DNA from: Talaromyces rugulosus
Taxonomy: Eukaryota; Ascomycota; Eurotiomycetes; Eurotiales; Trichocomaceae
NCBI RefSeq assembly: GCF_013368755.1
Contig: NC_049566.1
Span: 2,046,001-2,110,000, forward strand
Length of the DNA: 64,000 bases
Direction: 5' to 3'
Positions 1 to 11,117 of this stretch are shown piece after piece. Numbering within the stretch: position 1 is the first letter of the stretch; every line of letters begins with the position of its first letter. The notes beneath the pieces are model-generated. The model did no database searches and was not told where the DNA came from. It saw only the letters and a list, made by a program, of their open reading frames with translations. A program made the position numbers and the translations under genes.

Positions 1-413
1 ACAGTTGCCAGCCTTTTGCCCGCTGCCTTGCTGGGCCCCTCCGGATCCAGGACTGATCGCTGTCCTGCTGGCCCACCAGATAAGAGAGTCCTTAGTCTGG
101 AAGCCCCTCGCCAGGCACCGTTGACGACAATGCCCGTCATTCATGCCCGTGGACGCCGCTTCGTCTGCATAACAAACACTCTTACCGACTTTCGACAGGC
201 TTTCTCTCTCTCTCTCTCTGGATCTCTCCTCTTCGTTGGCTAAATACAGCAGCAGTGATTGAATGCGCTTGTCTGACCATGCTCTAAGATTGGCTGGCCA
301 ACTCGGTGGCAACCGCAATGGGCCTTGGTTTTGCCTGAACTCTCTCTGACTTGCTCCATCGCTAGCAATAATAATCCCACCGCTTCTGCCGTATTTGATT
401 GCTCCGCCAGATA
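1..413. promoter_or_regulatory. Upstream region of the first gene
   Basis: This is 5' flanking sequence of the gene that starts at 414. It contains a CT dinucleotide run near 200-222, of the kind common in fungal promoters and 5' leaders. A 75-codon open frame at 16-243 has no recognisable protein features, and I do not call it a gene. No TATA box is convincing. Confidence 0.4.
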
Positions 414-2233
414 ATGACGGCTACTTTCACGTACGATTCGTTGGGCTCGGCCTACGATTACTGGGCAACACAGCAGACCGAAGGCGACACAATTCCTGCC
501 TACTCATACTCCTTTGACTCTTCATCCTCTCTTCCCTCCGATTTCCTGGGCGATGCCATCACCACCACGACCATGACCACTTCCTCATCTACAACGAATA
601 CGACCCCTGCTACGAGTGATGCGTCTGCCTCTTCCTCTTCGCAGGTAGCCTACGACGCTGCTGGTTCAGTCTCGTCGGCTGCCGAAGACGCCCAGATTAT
701 ACAAACCACCCTAAACTACCAGCCTTTGTTCCGCGCCTCTCTCGAGATTCCTCGTTTCCACACCCCATACCGCTGGTGGGAAGACGAAGCCCGCACCGTG
801 CTGTGGAGCTTCGACATCCGCCAGATCATGCTGGTTATCCGCTTTGGCCTATTCAACGACGGCAACCAGCCGCGGTCCGCCCTTCAGAAACGCGATGCTA
901 CTTTTATCGAAAAGTTTATCGAGGGTCTTTTGCAGCCGTATGAGCTGCCCTACCTGCCCAGTCTCTCCCATGCCCAGCGAGTTGAAGAGATACTACGACG
1001 CTGCCAGGTGACAGAGTCAACCAATGTTTCATGGAGTTGGTTTCCAATGCGGGCTCGCCTCGTCACCAACCCAGCAACCGTTGCGCAAGAAATCGAGGCG
1101 GAAAGCCACCTGCAGTTTAGATCCGTGCCGTTTGAGACATGGGTCCGCTATTCCCTGGGATATGCTGCCCCAGAGGTGGACTGGTTCCTCCTGCAGCATA
1201 CTGTATTCTATATCGTTCTTTATGGTTACCTCCAAACATACCCGCAAGAGATTGCCAAATATCAACAAGTCGGAAAGGTATGACGTTTGAACCCCGTACA
1301 TTTTGATCCCCTGCTAACACCCTCTCAGTTGATGAGCACAAAAAGTCCTTTTGCCCGTCGTGCAATTGTAGAATGCCTGTCTCAGTTCCAATCCAATAGT
1401 GCCGGCAAAGCCCCTCGGGCTCACACACCTGGTTTTGAATTTATCGCGGGGCCGATCCAGGCCTTGTTCAAGGCATCTCGGCTAGGCCTTTACAACACGG
1501 TGAAACTGCTCTCAGTCGTGTCTACTCGCTTTCAGCAGACGTACATCCATGTGCCGTATATGGACTGGTACAAGAAGCTGGATACCCAAGTGCCGTTACT
1601 AGACAGCCTCCTTTCATCCCTCTCAGCTACTGATTTTGCTCGATCGTTGACCCGCTCGGACGAATCGAAATTTTCCCAGTTATCGCGAGAGAACCTCGTG
1701 GGCGAGCAGAACCCAACCGTCGAAGCATTACACGAGAGGTGGTCTACTTTAGCAATGAACGTTTACGAATGTTGCATCGCGTTACCCGAAATCGTGTCCT
1801 ACATTCAGCAGAGTGCAGAGGTATTTTCTTCTCTTTTCTTCCTTTCAAAGTGCCCACTCATTCCGCGCAACCCCACCGGCTACCGTAGCCGTTGTCGATA
1901 TGCGGCCAAGTTGTCAACGAGACTGACACCGGATTATAGATACTGCATTCCTTACACAATTACTATTCTGCCGTTGCACTGATCCGCGGCCTGCAGCTCG
2001 TGGGCATGTCGTACTCGTGGAGCAGTCTTACTACAGATGGCGAAGAATCCATCTCGATAGTCTCGCTTACACCAGCAAGTCTGTTGTATCTGTCAGACGC
2101 GTCCAACAATCACGCTGCATATCGACAAGCGATGAAAACGACGCCGGGCATTCCTTTTTTAGTCCCACATCTTGAGGAATACCGACGACGTGGTGAGGTC
2201 GCTCTAGATGAGTTGTTCACTCGAACTGCTTAG
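414..2233 (+). CDS. Conserved-looking protein of unknown function, three exons
   Basis: I do not recognise the family. I read three exons, 414-1277, 1329-1820 and 1940-2233, joined in phase 0 through introns of 51 and 119 bp with clear gt/ag ends. The product is about 549 aa. I chose the ATG at 414 because it precedes the coding-like sequence; an in-frame ATG at 399 would add five residues. The first 90 residues are rich in Ser, Thr, Ala and Asp and are probably disordered. After that the protein looks globular, with many Trp, Tyr and Phe and a segment near residues 105-290 beginning around a PRFHTPYRWWEDEAR motif. I see no signal peptide, transmembrane helix or known catalytic motif. Base composition and codon use look like a normal host gene. 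Confidence concerns the gene model, not a function. Confidence 0.72.
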
Positions 2234-4394
2234 TTTATTTATTTTTTTAGTTGCGATCTTATCTAATTGTGCATTTGTTTATTATTTTCGGATATACCTG
2301 GTCTGCTAGCTGGTTGATTTTCGTTGTTCTTGTTTCAGTGCGTTGTTGTATCCAGAAACATTGGAATGCTGACTGGAGCGTGTGAAATTTTCAACTATTT
2401 TGGGATTGGTTCAAGAAGAAGCGCGTGTAACCCAAGTGCCGTTGTGCTTGGTATTTTTTTTAAATTTTTTTTTCTTCCTATTTTGGCAAACACTGGCGTT
2501 TGGAAGAATCATTGGCTAGCTATTATTAACTATGACAAGAGGCGCTTGGTCGGATGCTGGTTGATATTACTCATTGTGTGTTATATAAATTGTGTTATTT
2601 TTCTTCCCTTTTTTATGATATGATATCCAAAGCACACCAACTGGATTTATTGCTATTTTTTTGGTGTTGGTTTGTCTATGTATGCAGGCATCATTAATCC
2701 TGGTCAGACTAGCATCCAATATATTAATTTCTATATGACGGATACTATCGCAGATTGCATTGACGTGGCAATTCGATCTCACACGAATTGATTTTTTTTA
2801 AGCGATCGGTGAATTGATTGAGTATTATTCATTCGCGCATTCGATTCCATGTATTGTCTGATATCAACAATGGCATTTTCAATTATCAAATGTTTATGTG
2901 TTGATGTAATATGCTAGCAGTTCCGAGCACCTATCAATTGACGCATTCGTGTTTCATTATTCCTTGAAAATACTCAATTGATTTATTTAAAAATCTTCCT
3001 ATTTTTCGACTGCTCTAGAACATCGACCGACTCTCTTGTGCGATGATAAACTACATATCCACGTCAACCAGACATGCACATGCATATATGTATGCGTAAT
3101 GCATCAATTTTGATTTGTTGCCGGACATATCTAGCAACCCTAGAATTTCCATCCATCCATGCCACATCAGCATTTGAAAACATTTTCCAAGTGGTGCAAC
3201 ATTGAAATTAACACGACATTTGGAAATATTGGTGTGTGATGCAAGCATGTATGTGTAATGTACGATGTACTACTGGTTACCCCTTCTTCCATACGATGTC
3301 AATTGTTGTCAACTGGTATATATGCTCGCTTAATCTAGTCCGGTTTTCCACGTCGTTCTAGATTTGGCTTATGGTTACACACATTAGTTGCCAGTTGGCA
3401 TGGACCAGCATGTGCATGATATGTATCAATGTGCTAGTTGGTGCACGTCAATATGATATATTATTCCATGTATGCATGCGCGTAAAGACTAGTCCCTATC
3501 TCGTTTGTATTTATTTATTTATTTCGCACTAATTCCTGCAAATAAGAAAACAGTACGATGTCCCCCCACCCCCTGAAAATTTCTTTTTTTCGGTGTGCCT
3601 CGAGATTGAGAGTGCGGGTAGTAGATGCACACTGTGGTAGGTGCATGTTTAGTATGGGGGAGTTTTTTTTTTTTTTGATCAGGGATAATTTTGGACACAC
3701 ATCCCCGGTTGCATGGCTTTTATTTATTAAACTTTTTTTAATCAGGGGGAATGGCTCTTGTCTAGGCAAATATTGACCAAAATGATGATTTTGGATGAGT
3801 CAGTAATTAATACATGTTACTTCTAGAATTTACTATGAGCTCATACAGGGCTTATTACTTGATCCGCGTGCGGTGTAACTTGAAAACTAGCAATTTAATC
3901 AAAAGATGGACATGTCGAAAGCGTAATAATAGTACTTGGTTGTAATTAGTATAACCAAAGACGTGCTCGTGCTCGTGCTCGTGCTCATGCTGCACCCCGC
4001 GAAACTTCTGGTAAAGAAAGTACTATAAGGTGTTCGGTCCGGGGACTCCACAAACCACAACGTTCGGGAGTTGTCTCGGTATACGTGAATCTATCGTAAA
4101 ATGGTATCATCTTGTAAAGTTTCCGGGATCGGAACGGCGCATCGGCACTTGGTCCATGTATTCGGTACATCGCTGGTACCAAACTGTATTTGTCGGCAAA
4201 TGCACCTTCTCTATAATTACCGGCACACGCACCACTGGACTTCGGATGCTGGGAATGGGTAAAGATTCTACAGTGTAATCCTACCCCAGGGTCCACTCAA
4301 CAGTGATGACTACGGATCCCCAGACACCGCGGGGTGGTGGATCCCTTTTATCTGTTTCCTGTGATTCCAACGTGGCCTGCTATCTTGTCATATC
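2234..4394. other. Long AT-rich intergenic stretch
   Basis: Just over 2 kb without a convincing gene. The sequence is AT-rich with many poly-T runs (for example 3664-3677) and only short open frames in all six frames. A hexamer cgtgct is repeated four times at 3962-3985, followed by a variant. The last few hundred bases must hold the promoter of the MFS gene at 4395. I see no tRNA, terminal repeats or transposase remnant. Confidence 0.5.
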
Positions 4395-6107
4395 ATGTCC
4401 GGCACTATGGATTCACCGGATCATGCCACTTTGGGGAATACCCAGTCCAAATACGACTCAGACTACATTGAGGAGAAGGGGATTGGTGCCAACGTTTCTG
4501 ACCCTACGGCACTGCTTTCAGAGTCGCACAAATTATACCTGATTGAGCGGCATGGCACTCTTGATCTTGATCCAATTCCTAGCATGGATCCGGCGGATCC
4601 ATACAACTGGTCCTCGTGGAAGGTCGGTGAGAATGGCATAGTTTTCCGAATTCTAAGCTGACAGCACCGAAACAGAAATCAGCCAACCTAGGCCTCGTCG
4701 CATTTCATGCTTGCATGGGTACCTTTACCGCGGCTGCCATTATCTGCGCCTATGAAGATATTGCGGAAGATCTGGGTGTCTCTATCCAACGAGTCAGCTA
4801 CTTGACCTCTCTGCAGATCGCAGTTCTAGGAGGCGCCCCATTATTCTGGAAACCGCTCTCTCACCGGTTTGGACGACGCCCAATTTTCCTCCTATCACTG
4901 GTCTTGAGCTGTGTCTGCAACATTGGCTGTGCAAAGTCCATGGACTACGCTTCTATGGCGGCATGCCGAGCCTTGGTTTCATTCTTTATCTCGCCTGCTA
5001 TGGCTATTGGTAGTAGTGTCGTCACCGAGACATTCTTCAAACATGAGAGGGCGCGATACATGGGTGTTTGGACTTTGATGGTCACCTTGGGTGTGCCAAC
5101 TGGTCCTTTTATCTTTGGATTCGTGGCTCAGCGTGTTGGATACCGCTGGATCTACTGGATCTTGGCAATTGTGAGTATTCGGCCAAGAAAGACATTACTG
5201 AATACTGATCGTATATCTAGACCAATGCTGTCCAGTTCATCCTCTACATTGCCTTCGGACCCGAAACCCGTTATATCGGTGCCGACGTGCAGTCTCGGTC
5301 ATCTGCATTCAAGACAGAGTACATGTCTCTCCGACGGATTGACCCAGCCCCGTTTAAGATGGCCGAGTTCTGGCACCCCCTGACACTATTCACAAACATC
5401 CCTGTTCTCCTTGCCGCGATTGCCTACGCAATGGTCTTTCTTTTCGCCTCAGTCCTAAACTCGGTTGAGGTTCCCCAGCTGCTGCAGAGCAAGTTTGAAT
5501 TCAACGCCCAGCAACTTGGTTTGCTCTTTCTCGGCTTGATCATTGGTTCAGTGTTAGGCGAACAGCTGGGCGGATTCATGTCAGATATGTGGATGAATAC
5601 TCGCGCGCGGAAGATTGGCCGCAATCCTGAACCAGAGTTTCGACTCTGGCTGAGCTATATTGGTTTCCTACTCGCCATCGCGGGCATGGTTGTTTTCTTG
5701 GTATGCACTGAGCAAGCTACCGCTGGGAAATTTGATGTCAGGCCAGTGATTGGGACTGGCATTGCCGCTTTTGGTAATCAGGTTGTCACCACTGTGCTCA
5801 CTACCTATGCGGTGGATACATATCCCAAGGATTCGGGTAGTGTTGGAGTATTTATTAACTTTGTGCGCTCGACATGGGGATTCATTGGACCTTTCTGGTA
5901 ATTGTCTATCTTTTTTTTTTTTTTTTTTTTTTTTTGAAAGCTAAAGTACTGATATCTGGTTATTTTAGGTTCACGTCCATGTTCGACAGCGTCGGGATTG
6001 CAAATAGCTCTGGCGTTATCACCGCTTTGGTTGTGGTTGCTAGCTTTATTCCGACAATGCTGTTACATTGGCAGGGCAAGAGATGGTATAGCAAGGAGAC
6101 CACTTAA
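4395..6107 (+). CDS. Major facilitator superfamily transporter, DHA1 type
   Basis: Predicted 12-helix plasma-membrane transporter of about 512 aa. Exons are 4395-4622, 4676-5170, 5221-5897 and 5969-6107. Introns 1 and 2 fall in phase 0 and intron 3 splits a Trp codon (tg/g). The donor of intron 1, gtcggt, is weak but is the only one that keeps frame. The N-terminal cytosolic tail ends in DPADPYNWSSWKK, the usual lead-in to helix 1 in fungal DHA1 drug/polyamine antiporters. SHRFGRRPI between helices 2 and 3 fits the MFS motif A, and the long charged central loop (DVQSRSSAFKTEYMSLRRID) separates the two six-helix halves. The third intron begins near a 21-base T run. Substrate cannot be told from sequence. 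No biosynthetic genes surround it, so a role in a metabolite cluster is unsupported. Confidence 0.88.
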
Positions 6108-6281
6108 AATGAAATAAAGCTGAGTCGATGAAAGGTGAATGATAATGTGTATGCAGATTTTAGCATAACGGGTCAAGCCTCTAGAGGTTGACAAGTTGAC
6201 TAGTTACGTACATCTTTTGAATACACAGATACTAAAGATATTACTATTATTATAAGATAAATCTTCTCCACTATATTGCTA

Positions 6282-6644
6282 TTATGCCTCAACTAGCTGC
6301 CCCTCATCTAGTTTTACATGAATCTGCTGTTGATGGATCACAGTGGTATCCTTCCCAACAGTCTGATCAGTCTGTGGCAGATGATAGAGAAAGAGCAGCG
6401 GCAGGACGTCATTCTTCCACACTGGGACATTTCGACCACTTTTCAACGCAGTCCCAAACCAAGAAACCGTGGCCAGGAGCCAGACAAGCAAGGGGGAAAG
6501 CAACCATTCCCAGCGGACGGCTACAAAGGAGGCGCTGGTAATCGTGTGTCCGGCAGTGATATTCGTATTGACCGTGTTGTTTAAAGGATATTCTACACCA
6601 CTGGTACTACCCAAAACATCACAACTGTCATTACCGTACCGCAC
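6282..6644 (-). pseudogene. 3' remnant of a DUF3176-family membrane protein
   Basis: A 120-codon open frame reads like the C-terminal end of fungal DUF3176 proteins: an ITSASFVAVRWEWLL lead-in, one hydrophobic helix (LSPLLVWLLATVSWFGTAL), then the family-like VPVWKNDVLPLLFLYHL stretch and a polar tail. Full members are several hundred residues long with more membrane helices before this point. Upstream on the minus strand (6645-6900) I find no coding continuation; it is AT-rich with stops in every frame. I read it as a truncated copy whose 5' part was deleted or moved. It lies tail-to-tail with the MFS gene. It could alternatively be a short gene with an unseen first exon. The family call is from memory of the motif pattern. 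Confidence 0.5.
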
Positions 6645-6915
6645 CGTCTACAACTACTAGTTTGACCTTATTCTTGAAAAGAAATAAAATTGTCCTAATT
6701 ATGTCATGCCCCACGTTGAACAAAAACAAAAACACATGTTTTCATTCCGCGGGGTGATGGTATCGTTCATTCGTCAACTTTTGAGGTTTTTGTTTTCTTC
6801 CTAACCCATAAATCGACTTGATTTTTTTTTCTCTGCCTAGAATTTTCTTGACAGAAAAGTGTGGTGTCTAGCTTTTGTAATTCAACATGCAACTACAATA
6901 CCTACCAGGGTGCAT

Positions 6916-8095
6916 TTAGTGACCCTGAGCAATAGCATAGGCACGGCGGCGGTCACGCTCCTCGGCAATAGAGAGCTGTGTAGCGGTTAGTATTTTGTGT
7001 AATATAAGATATGAAAAAATAAGTGGTAACATACCTTGACACCCTTGCCCTTGGGCAGCGAGATCCATGGCTTCTCCTGTCCAATGATGAACACGTTGGA
7101 CTCACGGGTAGCGAAAGTGTTGTCAACGGCATCCTTGATGTGGACAATGTTGAAACCTCCGTCGTGGCGCTCGCGGTGGGTGATGACACCAACACGACCC
7201 ATGTTACGACCACCAGTGACCATGGCGATCACACCAGTGTCGAAGCGCACAAAGTCGGTGATCTTGCCAGAGGCAAGGTCAATCTTGACAGTATCGTTGA
7301 CCTTGATCAGAGGGTCGGGGTAGCGGATGCTGAAAAATCCCAACAAAAATTAGCTCAAATGTTCCAGTTCACAAGAATCTTACACGATGTTCATTTCGTC
7401 CCTCCGCCGATCAACCAAAGCTTGGTCCAACGACTGAATGACGCGGAACTTCGTAGGAGTTGCTTTAAAAACTCACGTTCGCGCATCGTGCGTAACCAAG
7501 AATGGGATCCCGCCCTTGCCGAGCTGGACGCGCTTGACCTTGCCCAGCTTGTATTCGGCCTCCTCGGCCTGGATGCGGTGCACGGTGAAGCGACCCTTGG
7601 TGTCGTAGATGAGACGGAAGTTCTCGCCGGTCTTTTCGATGCTGATGACGTCCATGAAACCAGTTGGGAAGGTTGGGTCGGTGCGGACCTTGTTGTCGAC
7701 CTTGATGAGGCGCTGCATGACGATAGCCTTGGTCTCGCGGCCGTTAAGAGCGTACTTGAGACTGAAAAAAAAAAAGTCGTTAGTTGTTATGTTCCTTGTT
7801 TCCAAAACTCGACAAGACGAACCGGTTGCGGATGAACACGATCAGGGGCATGCAGTCACGCAGCTTGTGAGGACCGGCAGAGGCGCGGGGAGCGTAGGTT
7901 CCGGACATTTTGTCCAAGAGCCAGTGCGCTGGCGCGCTGAGGCGCTTCTGGTGCTTCTTTCTGTATACCAGTCAAGTCAGTCATGTTGAACATTCGATGC
8001 GTTTTCTCGACGTTGAATTTTTCTTGTTGGTTGATGCATTGACTCAAGAACATTGAGGAAAGGGTAAAAGTAATGACTTACGGTCCACGGCCCAT
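6916..8095 (-). CDS. rps4: 40S ribosomal protein S4 (eS4)
   Basis: Structural protein of the small ribosomal subunit. Five exons on the minus strand: 8082-8095 (MGRGP), 7823-7960, 7477-7761, 7035-7329 and 6916-6975, total 263 codons, matching the usual length of about 261. Sequence landmarks are [20 protein letters not shown] at the N terminus, an S4-like region with [13 protein letters not shown], a central domain around [15 protein letters not shown], the KOW-type segment [17 protein letters not shown], and the conserved end [14 protein letters not shown]. The very short first exon is typical of fungal ribosomal-protein genes. Each intron joint restores frame. The promoter lies in the 411 bp before the convergent dld1 gene on its right. 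A 270-codon open frame on the opposite strand is only a shadow of this codon-biased gene. Confidence 0.97.
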
Positions 8096-8506
8096 CTTGT
8101 CGGTATTGTGTTGTCGACTTTACCTGGGATTGTCAAAGTGTCGCGTTGAAGGAAAAGGCTGAAAATCCCGGGTCGAGATAGCAAAGACAAGCGGCCTCGC
8201 TAAGTCGTGTGGGCGGGCCTAGTCCGGATTCGGTGAGATTAGGGCAACGTCACATGACTTAACGCCAAGACCAAACTCTATTTTCAGTTTTTTTCTGCCA
8301 TTGGCGGTATACCGCCTTTAGACACATGGTATGCAACTGTATACAATAGTAGCTTAAATGTATCCCTTGATCACGGCCCTCACTCTCTCCCAAGCGGAGT
8401 CATGAAGCTTTCGAATAAATTTAATATTTACTGATGGTATGGAATAACGAATAGCAAGCTCTATTATGCACAGATAAATCCTTTTAGCAGACGTAAAATC
8501 GCACGC
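8096..8506. other. Intergenic region between rps4 and dld1
   Basis: About 410 bp. It serves as the 5' flank of rps4 (transcribed leftward) and the 3' flank of dld1 (also leftward). The half near rps4 is GC-richer and pyrimidine-rich on the coding strand, as expected for a ribosomal-protein promoter. Nothing else is recognisable. Confidence 0.45.
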
Positions 8507-10427
8507 CTAGTTATCCTTCTTCGCAGCACCGGCCAAACGGCCCGCCTCGAGATCCTCAATCTTCGTAGGCTGGCTGTCCGATGAATAGTCAAAAATCTTG
8601 CCCGGGTTCATCAGCCAATATGGATCGAGAGCCCGCTTGATGTTCCTCATGATATCGATGGTCTCCGGTCCTAGTTCCTTGACGAGAGATTGCTTCTTTC
8701 CCAGACCTATACCGTGCTCGCCCTGCAAAAAAATTCTTAGTTTACGCGAGATGAAGAAGTGCTGTAGGGTAACTCACTGTGCAGGACCCTTCCATTTCGA
8801 GAGCGCGATCCACCATGTTGTGAACAACAGTTTCAACCCGTTCCTTTTCGTCTTGGTCTTTGCGATTGTACATGATACTGGTATGGAAGTTGCCATCTCC
8901 AATGTGTCCTAGTAGACTGGCGAAGATATTCAGGTTATTCAGATCTTCCTTTGATTTTTCTGTGTTCATTCATTAGATTGCAATCAAATAGCATTCGGCT
9001 TCGAAGTCCATACCTATAATGTCAGGGAGTCGCGAAATGGGCACCGCGACATCTGTAGACCAAACTTCAGAGCCCTCTTTACGCAAAGACATCATGCTCC
9101 ACAAGGACTCCTTGCGCGCAGACCATAAGACATGTCCTTCTTGCTCGTTCTTGGCAAATTCAAAAGACGTCGACTTGTTCTTCTGCACGATATCTTTGGT
9201 CACCCGGATGCTGTCCTCTACCTGGGCAGTCGTCCCAGAAAACTTGAAGAAAAGAGTGGGCTGTTCTTTCCAAACACGGCCGGTCCCCCCAGCACGGTTG
9301 ATAACATTCATTTGTACTTCGTCCATAATCTCCATGGCCTGAACGGGGACAGACCTTCGGGTCACCTGCATGGCTGCTGATGCGGCATCCCGTATTGTGG
9401 GAAATGTGACCACACCTACACGCATCTCGTCTGGCGTGGGAGCAAGTTTGAGAGTAATTTCTGTCACAATACCCAGAGTACCTTCCGACCCAACGAACAT
9501 GCCTGTCAGATTGTAGCCAGCCGATGTTTTGCGAGGGCGTCTTCGTGTCTTGATAATTTGGCCGTCTGCCAACACGACTGTCAAGTTGATAACCCAATCC
9601 TTCATTGTTCCATAGCGTACTGCATTTGTACCACTGCAATTGGTGCCGACCATGCCGCCAATCTTGGCTGATGGGCCCGGATCCACCGGGAAGAAGAGAC
9701 CTGTGTTCTCCAGTTGGCTGTTGAGTTGCATCCATTGAATTGACGGTTGTACGACAACATCAAGATCATCGTCATGTAGCTCCAGAATGCGGTCCATGAA
9801 GGCAAAATCAATTGTCATCCCACCGTACGGCGCGGAGAAATTGGCCTCTAAACTGGACCCTCCAGAATAGGGAACCATGGGCATACGGTATTTGTAGCAC
9901 ACTTTAGCGATTCTAGAGACCTCCTCCGTGGACTTGGGGTATGCGATTGCGACGGGGAGTCGGTCGGCATTGACAGACGACCATTCGGAGTAGCCATGTT
10001 CAAGGAGATCATCGTCGTCAGTGCTAATGGCATCTTCGCCCAAGTCCGCGCGCAATTCCGCAATTGCCTGAGTATTTTATTAGCACCAAAAAAGTCATAA
10101 TCGTTAGAGATTCTGTACCTGTTCGAATTTCTTGATATCCCCATATTTCGGCTCCGCTGTCAGCTGCGTTGTGGACAATTGAGACCCGCGGGCATTTGCT
10201 AAAGCGTAAGCGCCAGAGCTCGCCACGGCAGCCAGAATCAGAGCACGACTCGTCGTCCAGAAAGCCTTGGTATCAGCAGAGGCTTGAGAAGTATTCCCCG
10301 AACTACTGCTATTCCATCTCCGCCCAGCACTGGCAGGATTTCTTGGCCGTAGAGACTTGGAGAGAACGGGGCGGAATTGGGTCCGGCATGGTGCGGAGAA
10401 GCTGCGGAGAGGAAGAGAGACCTTCAT
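8507..10427 (-). CDS. dld1: D-lactate dehydrogenase (cytochrome c), mitochondrial
   Basis: FAD enzyme of the inner mitochondrial membrane that oxidises D-lactate to pyruvate and passes electrons to cytochrome c. Exons are 10119-10427, 9014-10067, 8778-8959 and 8507-8722, giving 586 aa, essentially the length of yeast Dld1. The first 45 residues are Arg/Ser-rich without acids (import signal), followed by a hydrophobic anchor (SRALILAAVASSGAYALA). The FAD-binding PCMH domain shows PYSGGSSLEANFSAPYGG and later GGMVGTNCSGTNAVRYGT and VGSEGTLGIVTE. The C-terminal oxidase domain ends with HIGDGNFH and GEHGIGLGKK, both hallmarks of the family. It shares a roughly 690-bp upstream region with the divergent gene at 11118. 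Another VAO-family 2-hydroxy-acid oxidase is the only serious alternative. Confidence 0.93.
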
Positions 10428-11117
10428 TGCGCTCTTGGATAGCCTGTTCCCAACGTATTCTAAAGGCGGTTGGAACTCATGAGACGAAATACCACCGGGA
10501 GGTAAGAGAAGGAAATATTTGGCAGAGTCTTGTGCGTGCGATGAAACAGACAGAGCTTCAACCGAATCGGCGTGGGATGGACAAGCAAAATCAATCGGCC
10601 GAGAGCCCGAGATGACAGCTGATGTCCCCTCGTCTCTGCCGGCGTTCTCATTCGCCTAGATTTGCTACTGGGAAATCGGATGCGAGGTGTCCAATGGAAG
10701 AGTCAAGAATGGAGGTCGCTTGTTGCATGAGCCATGCTCTTCAGGCACCGCTGACTGTACCCCCACCTTTCTGCGTGCGGAGAAATCCCACGAGTCCCCG
10801 AAAGCCACAAGAAATGACGCCACACCGGTACATCGTCGCGTTTTGTAGAGCGAATATGGGTTTTTGTTGCAAACTTTGAAGTTTGAGTAGATATCGAGTA
10901 AAATGATGTTGAGATGCAGTTGCTGCCTGGAGCGAGTCGAGAGCGGTTGTTCCGACGGAGGAAGGAGCAGCGCGTTGATGGGGCAACCGCGGAGGGGACA
11001 ACATCGAGGAGAGAAACCACGGCAGAACTTGTCAACTGCACCCACCACGAATTTCGGGCAATGAGGGCAGAATAATGCGCAGAAAATAAATACTTCTCTT
11101 GTAGCTTTGCGTTCGCC
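10428..11117. promoter_or_regulatory. Divergent promoter region, dld1 / coiled-coil gene
   Basis: Both neighbours start transcription away from this 690-bp stretch. Several open frames of 80-140 codons cross it on both strands, but none shows domain features or sensible splice partners. I read no defined operator. Confidence 0.4.

Noticed and set aside
2324..2623. 99-codon hydrophobic frame after the first gene
   Set aside because: Hydrophobicity comes from T-rich sequence; it starts on a non-ATG codon and has no conserved pattern.
3962..3985. Four cgtgct hexamers as a regulatory array
   Set aside because: A simple short tandem repeat far from any start codon; no reason to assign function.
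7023..7835. 270-codon plus-strand frame opposite rps4
   Set aside because: It is the mirror of a strongly codon-biased ribosomal-protein gene whose splice sites and conserved protein are on the minus strand.
9160..9735. 191-codon frame overlapping dld1
   Set aside because: Same strand but shifted by one base from the conserved FAD enzyme; its composition is that of a shadow frame.
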